DNA from: Calothrix sp. MO_192.B10
GTDB lineage: Bacteria > Cyanobacteriota > Cyanobacteriia > Cyanobacteriales > Nostocaceae
NCBI GenBank assembly: GCA_030065055.1
Contig: JASJDS010000051.1
Coordinates: 1 to 39,474, forward strand
Direction: 5' to 3'
DNA length: 39,474 bases
Shown: in pieces, positions 16,635 to 24,789 of the stretch
How positions within the stretch are numbered: the stretch's first letter is position 1
Layout of the letters: the number at the start of each line of letters is the position of its first letter
Notes under the pieces: model-generated
Seen by the model: the letters and a program-made list of their open reading frames with translations, nothing else
The model's database searches: none
Told to the model about the DNA's origin: nothing
Made by a program: the position numbers and the translations under genes

Positions 16635-17588
16635 ATGGCTAGAGCAACTATTGGCATGATTAGCAGCTATTCAGGATTGTCTAGCAGAAATGATTGGTTA
16701 TGGCAACAAACTCCTGAATATTTCGGTGTTTGGCACAATATTCAAATGCGTACCACAGCACAAAATCCTGATTTTATGTTGATGTATCAGTTTGATTTTC
16801 CGCCAATTACTCAGCAAAAATCTTGGCTATCTCGTTTTCATAAACAGCAGCAAAATTCAGAATTCTCTATCAATTTACTACGTGGCGTACCCAAGAAAAA
16901 AGTAATTTATTTATTGCGCGAACCACCTTTAAATGAAGTTGTCAAAAGAAACAAACTGAATTATCAAGAAGCAGAAAAATATTGCGGTTATGTTTCTGGC
17001 CCCGATGACTTTGCTCCCACTCCCGATTATATGCCTGCTATTTGGTATCATGGTAACTCATTTCGGGAACTAAATGAAATGCCTCCGCCCCAAAAGGTAA
17101 AAACTTGCAGTTGGATTACTTCTGGAATTAGCCGCACGGTAAACCATCGACAGCGATTACAATTTTTAGAGTCCTTACAAGCAAGGGAAATCGAATTTGA
17201 TTTGTTTGGGCGCAACTTACCAAAATCGGCGAAAACAATCGGGGAAATAGGTAACAAATGGTATGCAATGGCTCCCTATTATTATAATCTAGCAATTGAA
17301 AATTATGCCGATAATAATTGGTATGTAAGTGAGAAATTATGGGATGCTTTACTTGCTTGGTGTTTGCCAATTTACTATGGTGGTCCTGCAGCAGATAAAT
17401 TATTACCACCAGGCAGCTTTTTAAGATTACCAAGTTTAGATGAGAAAGGTATTGCTTACATTCAAGAAGTGACTGCTAATCCTGATGCTTGGTATGAAGC
17501 AAAAAATGCGATCGCTGAAGCTAGGCAAATTATCCTACATAAATTAAATTTGCTCAACTGGCTCTCAGAATTTGTTACCAAATTTTAA
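16635..17588 (+). CDS. GT10 (alpha-fucosyltransferase-like) glycosyltransferase
   Basis: The C-terminal signature of family GT10 is clear: IENYADNNWYVSEKLWDALL (221-240) followed by LPIYYGGPAADKLLPPGSF, matching the (F)ENS-x-x-x-D-Y-(V)-T/S-EK-x-x-x-A pattern of the GDP-fucose site. An upstream block ITSGISRTVNHRQRLQFLESL matches the segment where GT10 enzymes carry S-x-x-x-x-x-x-x-R. The length of 317 aa suits a bacterial soluble member. This suggests fucose, or a related 6-deoxyhexose, in the final glycan. The 12-bp gap to the gene before it supports one operon. Confidence 0.88.
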   Translation: MARATIGMISSYSGLSSRNDWLWQQTPEYFGVWHNIQMRTTAQNPDFMLMYQFDFPPITQQKSWLSRFHKQQQNSEFSINLLRGVPKKKVIYLLREPPLNEVVKRNKLNYQEAEKYCGYVSGPDDFAPTPDYMPAIWYHGNSFRELNEMPPPQKVKTCSWITSGISRTVNHRQRLQFLESLQAREIEFDLFGRNLPKSAKTIGEIGNKWYAMAPYYYNLAIENYADNNWYVSEKLWDALLAWCLPIYYGGPAADKLLPPGSFLRLPSLDEKGIAYIQEVTANPDAWYEAKNAIAEARQIILHKLNLLNWLSEFVTKF

Positions 17589-17592
17589 ATAA

Positions 17593-17634
17593 CTTATTAC
17601 TTATTACTTATTAATTATTACTTGTTACTTATTA
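17593..17634. repeat. heptamer tandem repeat CTTATTA x6 abutting a start codon
   Basis: Six seven-base units: CTTATTA three times, ATTATTA, CTTGTTA, CTTATTA. The array ends two bases before the ATG at 17637 and fills the place where a ribosome site should be. The copy number could affect translation of the next gene. Confidence 0.85.
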
Positions 17635-17636
17635 CT

Positions 17637-18626
17637 ATGGATGGTATTTGTACCCTGGCCAATGACCGAGTTTATGACCAACTCATAGCTCTACTTAATA
17701 GTATTGAGGCAATTTATGGGCAAGAAATGCCTGTTTGTATTTATCCTTATGACGATAATACAACAGCAATAGCTGGGGAAATAACTCGTCGTCCAAATGT
17801 ACAAATTTATGATAATCGCCATTCAATTCAACAATGGGATAATTTTGCCCGTCGTGTCTGGGATACCCACCCCACAGCCAAGAAAAATTGGCGCGAATTA
17901 GGCTGCGATACATACCTCCGGTTCGGAACCCATCGACGTTACTGTGCATTTGATGGGCCATTCGAGCGTTTTGTCTATATGGATGCCGATACTTTATTAA
18001 TGAGTCCACTGGAGCAAATTTTTGCTCAACTCAATCAACATGATTGGGTAGTTTATGACTTTCAATATACAGATTTATCCCATGTTTATCATACAGATGC
18101 CGTCAAACTGAAGGAATTATTTACATCAGAGAGGCTGGAAACAGAAATATTTTGTTCGGGATTTTATGGTTCTAAAAAAGATTTATTTAATCGCCAACAA
18201 CGGGAATGGCTATTAGATAAATTGCAACAAGGAGAAGCAGAAATTCTTTATGAGATGGCTCCCGACCAAACTATCCTTAATTATATGGTGATGCGATTAG
18301 GGATTCCTAGCTACAATTTTGCTAACCATCTACCAGCCAATGAAAGAACTGGTTGTTGCGTAACTTCACCTCATTTTGAAGCAAGAAATAATATTTTATA
18401 TGACCGAGGTAATCGATTAACTTATATTCATTATATTGGTTTATCTTCTCAATTATTTAGTCGTGTTTGTGCAGGAGAAAATTTTGATTTACCCTACAGG
18501 GAAATTTTCTTACATTACCGCTATCTCCATCAACCAGAACGACGACCAAAGTTTACAGATCAACCTAAAAAATACCATACAACGCCAAATTTAGGTACGC
18601 GATTTTTCAGAAAATTAGGATTATAA
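17637..18626 (+). CDS. Npun_R2821/Npun_R2823-type protein, GT8-like
   Basis: A cyanobacterial family that resembles GT-A retaining glycosyltransferases of the GT8 type. ICTLANDRVYDQLIALLNSI opens the nucleotide-binding fold; FERFVYMDADTLLMSPL carries the metal-binding D-x-D (DAD, 116-118); MAPDQTILNYMVMR is the GT8-like Asp-Gln block; YIHYIGLS near the end resembles the C-terminal His ligand. The family name is from memory. The ATG at 17637 matches where homologues begin; an in-frame TTG at 17622 lies within the heptamer array. The next gene is a diverged paralogue. Confidence 0.87.
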   Translation: MDGICTLANDRVYDQLIALLNSIEAIYGQEMPVCIYPYDDNTTAIAGEITRRPNVQIYDNRHSIQQWDNFARRVWDTHPTAKKNWRELGCDTYLRFGTHRRYCAFDGPFERFVYMDADTLLMSPLEQIFAQLNQHDWVVYDFQYTDLSHVYHTDAVKLKELFTSERLETEIFCSGFYGSKKDLFNRQQREWLLDKLQQGEAEILYEMAPDQTILNYMVMRLGIPSYNFANHLPANERTGCCVTSPHFEARNNILYDRGNRLTYIHYIGLSSQLFSRVCAGENFDLPYREIFLHYRYLHQPERRPKFTDQPKKYHTTPNLGTRFFRKLGL

Positions 18627-18642
18627 AATTGAGGTTTAATCA

Positions 18643-19572
18643 ATGAAACGGGGAATTTATATTATCGCTAATGATAAGGTAACAGATAATGCGATCGCTC
18701 TCCTTAATAGTATCAGATTATACGACGTAGATACACCGATTGTAATGATTCCTTATGATGACAATTATCACAATATTGCACAGACCTTGAATAAATATTA
18801 TGGAGTAGAGATATACGAAGATTTAGATTTTATTAACCGCTTGTCCAATCAATTATACAACATTTTTGGTGGGAATTTTTTCGCTCGTCCCAATCAATTT
18901 CGCAAGCAAGCTTGTTGGTTCGGTCCCTTTGAAGAATTTTTATATATTGATACTGATATTGTTGTATTTGAAAAAATAATTGACAATCTAAATTATTTAT
19001 CCCAGACAGATTTTATCTGTTGTGACTATCAGCATTTAGGCGGTATTACCAATGTATTTACACCCAAAATTATAGAAGATAATGTATTTAATGAAACTGA
19101 GGTCAAAGATATTTTTAATGGTGGTTTATGGGGTTCTAAGAAAAACTTGATTTCCGAAAATGACTTATACGAAACCTTTGCTGAATGTGCAGCACATCCA
19201 GAATATTTTGATTTTTCCCAAAAAACTTCTGACCAACCGATTATCAATTATATGCGTTTGCAACGCATTCCTCGGTACTTTAATATAGTCCGCAGAGAGG
19301 GTCAAGCACCGGGAAATTGGGCAGGAACTCCCCATTTTCAGCAACAGGGAAATATACTAGTCGATCCAACAGTTAACCAACCTTTGCAATACCTCCATTG
19401 GGCTGGTATTCGGATTCAGCCTGGTTGTCCTTATTGGGAAATTTGGGATTATTATCGTCATCTTAATTCTGAACTACCACCAGCAACTGTGCCCATACCA
19501 GTTCAAAAAAATCAGTGGCAGCAAGCCTTAGATAAATTCAAAAAACAACTGCAATCTTTCAAATTAAATTAA
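18643..19572 (+). CDS. Npun_R2821/Npun_R2823-type protein, second paralogue
   Basis: Same layout as its upstream neighbour: GIYIIANDKVTDNAIALLNS, then FEEFLYIDTDIVVFE with the metal-binding DTD at 103-105, SDQPIINYMRL (DQ block) and QPLQYLHWAGI (C-terminal His). The 309 residues end in a short basic tail. The two neighbours probably act on the same glycan in successive steps; linkage and sugar are unknown. The start ATG follows the preceding stop by 16 bases. Last gene of the cluster. Confidence 0.87.
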   Translation: MKRGIYIIANDKVTDNAIALLNSIRLYDVDTPIVMIPYDDNYHNIAQTLNKYYGVEIYEDLDFINRLSNQLYNIFGGNFFARPNQFRKQACWFGPFEEFLYIDTDIVVFEKIIDNLNYLSQTDFICCDYQHLGGITNVFTPKIIEDNVFNETEVKDIFNGGLWGSKKNLISENDLYETFAECAAHPEYFDFSQKTSDQPIINYMRLQRIPRYFNIVRREGQAPGNWAGTPHFQQQGNILVDPTVNQPLQYLHWAGIRIQPGCPYWEIWDYYRHLNSELPPATVPIPVQKNQWQQALDKFKKQLQSFKLN

Positions 19573-19786
19573 TAAGGATGGCGACGCTCAAACCCAAACC
19601 TATCCTGGCATTCCTCAAAATCTTATGTGCAGAACGATACAATCGCCTATCTCGGAGTGATTGCAAGGCTTTCCCTGCTTCATAAAATGCCCGTTCCACC
19701 TTGCACTCAAGATAAAGGCAATCGCGTTGTTCATCTTCTGTCAGTTCTTCTACTAATGAAAATAGCCAACCCATTTTAGCAATCAA
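19559..19786 (-). pseudogene. frameshifted remnant of a cyanobacterial conserved protein
   Basis: Frame one reads SLVEELTEDEQRDCLYLECK then VERAFYEAGKALQSLRDRRLYRSAHK. After about 19622 the expected continuation is in another frame: FEECQDRFGFERRHPY, then a stop at 19569-19571. From memory this matches a common cyanobacterial family with ...RLYRSTHKTFEEYC-DRFG..., whose members are much longer. A single-base deletion plus loss of the remainder explains it. The remnant's 3' end overlaps the last 14 bases of the upstream GT8-like gene on the other strand. Confidence 0.6.
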
Positions 19787-19886
19787 ACCGCCAGACCCTT
19801 ATCCAAAAAGGCTTTGATAATTTATAGGTTATTTTTGGAGCTGAAATCTAAAATATAGGAATCATACTTGATTTTTGAAAAAATAC

Positions 19887-19965
19887 GTAGGGTGTGTTGT
19901 CGCGCAGCGCAACGCACCAAAGTCGAGATGAATGGTGCGTTACGCGCTACGCTAACGCACCCTAC
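19887..19965. mobile_element. MITE-like element of the GTAGGGTG family, short copy
   Basis: Terminal arms GTAGGGTGTGTT (19887-19898) and AACGCACCCTAC (19954-19965) pair at 11 of 12 positions. A second internal pair, AACGCACCA (19911-19919) and TGGTGCGTT (19933-19941), makes a two-step cruciform. Related sequences are at 23002-23046 and 33716-33870. Between here and 20357 I see no gene, only a lone ATCTTGCACCA arm (20020-20030) and a short GC-rich repeat near 20206. Confidence 0.65.
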
Positions 19966-20357
19966 AAGCACCTAATTTCGTTCAATAATCAAACCGGATT
20001 CCTATACTTGCTAAACACACATCTTGCACCAAAGTATTACAGCAAGTTAAGAGTAAACACAGATTTTAGTCTTGAAAAAGGAATTTAGTCTAAACTATAA
20101 AGTAACGCCTGATGTGAATTAAACCCACATTCCGCACGTAGAAGAAAACTTTTCGGTATTTTTAAAACGCTTGTCTGGTAAGCTTTTTCGGCAATTAAGC
20201 TTGACAGCGTTCGCGCAGCGGCTCATAAAGGAGCATCGCTAATTATAAGACAAGTGATAATCGCCAAATCATGGTTATTCACATGAAGTGTAAGTATGAT
20301 TTCTGAAGTCAAAATAACTTTTTGAATATAACTTTTTGAATTAGTAAAGTAACTAAA

Positions 20358-20945
20358 ATGGGAATTTATCGAAAAAGAACTGGACAGTTTAAAGAGAGTG
20401 GCGAACGACTGCTGTTTGGTAAGAAAGATGGTTACTTACTTGCACCAATTGATATCTGTCTTTTTGAACAAACACCCACTGGACAAGCTTTTATTCATTC
20501 TAGAACACCAAGACAATTTATAGGAACTGAGGTCAGAGGAACTGGAAATGCAAAAATTGGAGTCATCTTTGATTATTCTGAGCCTTCAGTTCTATCTGTC
20601 AATCCGATTGTAAAAATTACACCCGATCCTCTTGTGAGTATTTCTCCAACTCTAGCAGAGTTCAATCCTATTGAACGTAGTCAAGTTAGAGAAGGCGATG
20701 AAGTCATGTTTACTATCAATAATGGTGTGCGAATAAAAGGCAAAGTAAGGAATCCTATTCCAACACAATTACCTTTTATTGTAGGAGATTTTGAAGCTGA
20801 GGTTTATGAGGTGGAATTTAATCAGCGATTAATTGATAGCGTTCACGGAGCAAGAGTTTTTTATCCTAGCACTGGAAAAATATTAGGAATGCTGATTGGT
20901 ACTCAAGGTACTAATGCTCTAGTTTATCCAGCTGATTTAATGTAA
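20358..20945 (+). CDS. protein resembling a trypsin-like protease that has lost its active site
   Basis: 195 residues without a signal peptide. The end, VHGARVFYPSTGKILGMLIGTQGTNALVYPADLM, follows the layout of the last strands of chymotrypsin-fold bacterial proteases (GDSGAPVF...GK..G.L.G....A...P...), but the GDSG nucleophile segment reads SVHGARVF. The middle block VREGDEVMFTINNGVRIKGKVRNP fits the G-x-x-V-x-x-x-G loop that precedes it. I infer a catalytically dead relative used for binding or as a fold scaffold. No His/Asp dyad was found. It lies 180 bp upstream of a secreted protein on the same strand. Confidence 0.6.
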   Translation: MGIYRKRTGQFKESGERLLFGKKDGYLLAPIDICLFEQTPTGQAFIHSRTPRQFIGTEVRGTGNAKIGVIFDYSEPSVLSVNPIVKITPDPLVSISPTLAEFNPIERSQVREGDEVMFTINNGVRIKGKVRNPIPTQLPFIVGDFEAEVYEVEFNQRLIDSVHGARVFYPSTGKILGMLIGTQGTNALVYPADLM

Positions 20946-21125
20946 GCGTTCACAGGGGGTACGAAGTTAATAGAGTTTGAGGCACCATCAAGCCCATAAA
21001 TTTAAGGAAACGAGGCTAAATTATCTAATTAAATCGCCTGTAAACCTCATTCTCTCCTTACCCCACTAAACGGTTACGATTTAATTTAAGTTAATCCATT
21101 AATTTGTGGTGTAAAGAGTTCAAAG

Positions 21126-22916
21126 ATGAAATTGTATAGCTTTTTTCCGTGGTCAATTGTTAGCGTCGTGGGGATGATATTGCTTTCTCCCACTTTACCT
21201 TTACTAGCTCAAAGTAATCCGGCAGAAACTTCTTCAGAGAGTACGGCTCAAACAGATAATAGTTCCCTTGACTTGGACGAGACTATTAGAGCGATTCGCT
21301 TCTCTTTTATGGAGGACATTATGAAGTTTGTTAATAATGTCGCCAAAACCAACGTGCAAGTAGAATGGCAATTTTTACCGATTAGTGAGACGCCTAGTTT
21401 TAGAAAGCTACAAGCTAGGTATGATGCTAGAAAAGCGACTATTGTAATTCCTAATAATCAGTTAGGGGATGCAGAGAAATGGCTAAAATCTCTTAAATCA
21501 GCTAAATCATCTAAAAATTCTAATGGATGTCCCATACTGGAAAAAGCATTACCAACCCCTGCGAACCAAAAAGATTATGAAAAAATATGGAATCCCCAAG
21601 GTAATGTTTGGAGACAGTTTCTCGGCGGATTATCTATTCGCGCTACTGAATATTTTAGTCTCCTGCGAGATTATAACTTAATCAAAACCTTGCTGAATAA
21701 TAGTCGAGGGGTTAAATTCTATTTTAAGATCGATCAAGTTACCGATACTCGTGAGATTGACGAAAAAGTCAATTGGAAGATTGATGTGTATGAATTTGAA
21801 GTCCAACCAGGGAATAATTGTCAAGACCGAGTTGTATATTATCGATATAATATTAAAGCTATTACTAAACCCTTCGAGGTGGTAATCGCTAGGAATAAAA
21901 TTCCTAAAGCAAATATCGAGAAGGCTGAAAAGATAAGTGAAACCCAACAAAAAGTTAACCTAAAAGTAACAGTCGAGGCATTTTTGAAGAAAAGTCCTAA
22001 ATTAGCAGGACTTATTGATGAAGTAATGTATTTATTGCCAAATAAGAATACTCCAAATAATATTAGTGTCATTTTAGACAATCAATATCAAAAATTTGTT
22101 AACGAATTAGCCAAAAAAAATGCAGCTAATACTTTGAATACGGTTTTTCCCATAATCGGAAATTTAGGTAATATCACAAAAGAGGTTACCAGCAATTTTT
22201 TAGGTGGAACAGAGGATAGTAGTATTATTACTGGAGGCTTAATTGATTTTGGTCAAGATCAGATTGGCGGATTAGTTGGTATTAACAAAGAATTTAATCC
22301 TCAGAGAAGTATCTCTCCCGGCGTTGCCTTTGGTGTAGGTATTGCTAGTGATGAGCCTGTCTCTCTTTATGTTGGTCCAAGTTTACGAGCATCTGCATTT
22401 ACTCTATCAGCCGGGACAAATATCGTTGAAGATAACAATGATTTAAATGTCAATATTGCTGGACTTATTTCTATTGATATATCTCGGTTTTTGGGTAATA
22501 AGAAAGTTGCTAATACCATTAGCATTGATAGTTCCTATAAAGGTGGACAATGGTATAAAGCAACTGAAAGTCTGGCTCAAAATTTAGCTTTACTAGAAAC
22601 AATATCAGATACAGCATTTAAGCTGCAACGTGTCTGTGACATTAATGGAAAGGCTATTACAACTCAAAGCCAACAAGCAGTTTTTCAAGTAAATTCTGAG
22701 AAAAGACTGCAATTTATACCGCGTGGCTATTACATTTATAAAGAAATTCCTGCCAATGTTCAATTGTATGTTGTTGAAAATGGTATCGAAGCTCCAGTAG
22801 ATATAAGTGGACCTTTTCGTCTAAATGAGGATAAGTTTTATCCAGTATTGTGGAAAGGGAAACCATCAAATAATGTTACTCCTACGGCAACGCAATCAGT
22901 TAAGTGTCCTGCATAG
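21126..22916 (+). CDS. large secreted or envelope protein, function unknown
   Basis: A clear signal peptide (WSIVSVVGMILLSPTLPLLAQ, cut near residue 29-30) is followed by a Ser- and Thr-rich linker. Residues 50-330 are charged and mixed alpha/beta, with KSLKSAKSSKNSNGCPILEK and VTVEAFLKKSPKLAGLIDEV segments. The region around 370-470 is Gly-rich with alternating hydrophobic strands (ISPGVAFGVGIASDEPVSLY, LRASAFTLSAGTNIVEDNND), as in beta-barrel or beta-helical surface proteins. Cysteines are few. I recognise no family. The C-terminus is Pro- and Thr-rich. It may work with the upstream protease-like protein, from which it is 180 bp downstream; this is only context. Confidence 0.75.
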   Translation: MKLYSFFPWSIVSVVGMILLSPTLPLLAQSNPAETSSESTAQTDNSSLDLDETIRAIRFSFMEDIMKFVNNVAKTNVQVEWQFLPISETPSFRKLQARYDARKATIVIPNNQLGDAEKWLKSLKSAKSSKNSNGCPILEKALPTPANQKDYEKIWNPQGNVWRQFLGGLSIRATEYFSLLRDYNLIKTLLNNSRGVKFYFKIDQVTDTREIDEKVNWKIDVYEFEVQPGNNCQDRVVYYRYNIKAITKPFEVVIARNKIPKANIEKAEKISETQQKVNLKVTVEAFLKKSPKLAGLIDEVMYLLPNKNTPNNISVILDNQYQKFVNELAKKNAANTLNTVFPIIGNLGNITKEVTSNFLGGTEDSSIITGGLIDFGQDQIGGLVGINKEFNPQRSISPGVAFGVGIASDEPVSLYVGPSLRASAFTLSAGTNIVEDNNDLNVNIAGLISIDISRFLGNKKVANTISIDSSYKGGQWYKATESLAQNLALLETISDTAFKLQRVCDINGKAITTQSQQAVFQVNSEKRLQFIPRGYYIYKEIPANVQLYVVENGIEAPVDISGPFRLNEDKFYPVLWKGKPSNNVTPTATQSVKCPA

Positions 22917-23001
22917 CGGGAGCACCCAAAACTGTGGGCAGAACTCCGGGGGTCATGCCCTGTGCCCTAAGCCCGCAGCCGCACACCCCAAAACCCTTAC
23001 A

Positions 23002-23046
23002 GGATGGTGCGTTACGCTACGCGATAACACACCCTACGTGTTTTTC
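23002..23046. repeat. 45-bp right-end fragment of the GTAGGGTG-family element
   Basis: By my reading these 45 bases match 33835-33879 exactly, including the terminal AACACACCCTAC and the outside GTGTTTTTC. Only the right half of the element is present here. A bidirectional hairpin GCGGGG-N7-CCCCGC follows at 23063-23081, between the two convergent genes. Confidence 0.7.
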
Positions 23047-23062
23047 ACAAATGTTGCTGAAC

Positions 23063-23081
23063 GCGGGGATCTAAGCCCCGC
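23063..23081. terminator. GC hairpin between convergent genes, weak terminator candidate
   Basis: Arms GCGGGG and CCCCGC around seven bases lie between the stop codons of the secreted protein (22916) and the M16 peptidase (23134). There is no long T-run, so termination is only suggested by position. Confidence 0.35.
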
Positions 23082-23133
23082 AACTTCGTTGGGAATTGGG
23101 CAAAATCATCCCTCAATTCAGCAATGCCAGAAA

Positions 23134-24633
23134 TTATTTTTTAGCTTGCGATCGCGGCGAACCAGGAATTGTCACATCTAGGGGTATAATCTGTGCAGCT
23201 AATCTTGTTAGAGGTGGATTAATTGCTTTTTGATTGCCTACCACTAATGTAACTAATTTATCTGGTTGTAAATATTTTTGAGCTACTCGCTGAACATCAG
23301 CAGCTGTAGTGGCTTCCACTGTACGACGATAGCGAAACAAGAAATCAGCCGGATAACCATAATATTCATATCGCATCAACCGAGACAGGGTTTGTCCAGG
23401 ATCTTGAAAATTGAATACAAAAGAGTTGAGGGTAGATTCTTTGGCAAAAGCCAGTTCTTTGGCACTCACAGGTTTAGCTTGAATACGCTTGACTTCTGCC
23501 TGAATTGCCTTGACAAATTGTACCGTGGCATCAGAACGAGTTTGTCCCCCGGCGATGAATACCCCTGGGTAGTCATAGCGAGCGCTCCAAGCACCATATA
23601 CAGAATATGCTAAACCTTGACGACTCCTGATTTCATTAAATAAACGTCCCCCAAAACCGTTGAGAACTCCGTTTAATACATCCAGTGCTGGATAATCAGA
23701 ACTATTGAATTGTCCCCCCAAATGTCCAATCAGGATATTACTTTGAGTTAGTTGGGGTTGGTTGACAAAAAAGACACCACCAGAATTAGCTTGAGACACC
23801 TTTGGTAATTTATTGGTAGCTATTTGGGGATTTTTCTGCCAATCACCAAACTTGGCTTGAATGAGGGATTTCATTTGCTGGGGGTCAAAATCTCCCACAA
23901 TCCCCAAAATCATATTATTGGGGTGGAAATACTGCTGGTAGAACTTGATTAAGTCTTCACGGGAGATATTATCTAAGGTTGCATATTCAGTGGTACGGGC
24001 ATAGGGGCTATCTTTACCGTAGATTAATTTATTAAATTCCCGACTGGCAATGCTATCCGGTTTATCATTGCGTCGAGCGATTTGCCCTTTTTGTTGGGTT
24101 TTGGCTAAATCTAATTTATCTTGAGCAAATACTGGTTCGCGGATGACTTCTGCAAATAATCCAAACACTGTGTTTAAGTCTTCACGCAAAGCGTTAAAAC
24201 TAGCACCACCGGAGGTTCCACCAATTCCAGTTTCCACAGCGGCCGCTCTTTGTTCCAATATTTGATTAAGTGCGTCGGGGGAATGCTTTTTAGTTCCTCC
24301 GGTTCGCATTACCGTACCAACTAAACTAGCCAAGCCAACTTGATTTCCAGGCTCTAAGCGATAACCAGTACGAACAATCACAGAACCACTGACTAAAGGT
24401 AGTTGATGGTCTTCCATTAAGTAAACCACCATACCATTATTCAGCTCGTACCGTTCATGGTTGGGTAACTTGACATCTGCAAGTGGTGGAAATTGTAAAT
24501 CTGTGTAATGTTTTGCCTCCGTTGCCGCCCAAGAAAGGTTAAATGTAAAAAGTAAACAAGCGATCGCAATTACCACTACATACACAAATCTTTTCCCATG
24601 CAGGATGATAGATTTGAGATTTTTCAGTGCCAT
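23134..24633 (-). CDS. M16-family zinc peptidase, non-catalytic subunit
   Basis: An insulinase-fold protein with an N-terminal signal or anchor (FVYVVVIAIACLLFTFNLSWA), so it is exported. At the zinc site position the sequence reads GLASLVGTVMRTGG where active members have H-x-x-E-H, so all three ligands are gone. The C-terminal half keeps the substrate-binding R/Y pair (RLFNEIRSRQGLAYSVYG). In known heterodimeric M16B peptidases one subunit supplies the zinc and the other the R/Y pair, which fits this and the gene upstream. I place the start at the ATG at 24633 (MALKNLKS) rather than the ATG at 24672, because the usual signal peptide length follows from it. Confidence 0.9.
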   Translation of the reverse strand: MALKNLKSIILHGKRFVYVVVIAIACLLFTFNLSWAATEAKHYTDLQFPPLADVKLPNHERYELNNGMVVYLMEDHQLPLVSGSVIVRTGYRLEPGNQVGLASLVGTVMRTGGTKKHSPDALNQILEQRAAAVETGIGGTSGGASFNALREDLNTVFGLFAEVIREPVFAQDKLDLAKTQQKGQIARRNDKPDSIASREFNKLIYGKDSPYARTTEYATLDNISREDLIKFYQQYFHPNNMILGIVGDFDPQQMKSLIQAKFGDWQKNPQIATNKLPKVSQANSGGVFFVNQPQLTQSNILIGHLGGQFNSSDYPALDVLNGVLNGFGGRLFNEIRSRQGLAYSVYGAWSARYDYPGVFIAGGQTRSDATVQFVKAIQAEVKRIQAKPVSAKELAFAKESTLNSFVFNFQDPGQTLSRLMRYEYYGYPADFLFRYRRTVEATTAADVQRVAQKYLQPDKLVTLVVGNQKAINPPLTRLAAQIIPLDVTIPGSPRSQAKK

Positions 24634-24789
24634 TAGCCTTTTATTTCTTGTGTGAGACTTGTACCTGTGCATATCCGTCTTCTTCTGTACCTATGTTGAT
24701 TTCGTGGAATTATTAGTCAACCCCTTAGCCCTTACAGGGCGGCTGCGCCAACGGGGGAATGAGCGAATTTAGTAATGAAGAATTGAGAA

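Noticed and set aside
19894-20088. A 64-codon rightward frame
   Set aside because: It starts in the GTAGGGTG-family element and runs into spacer; no plausible protein.
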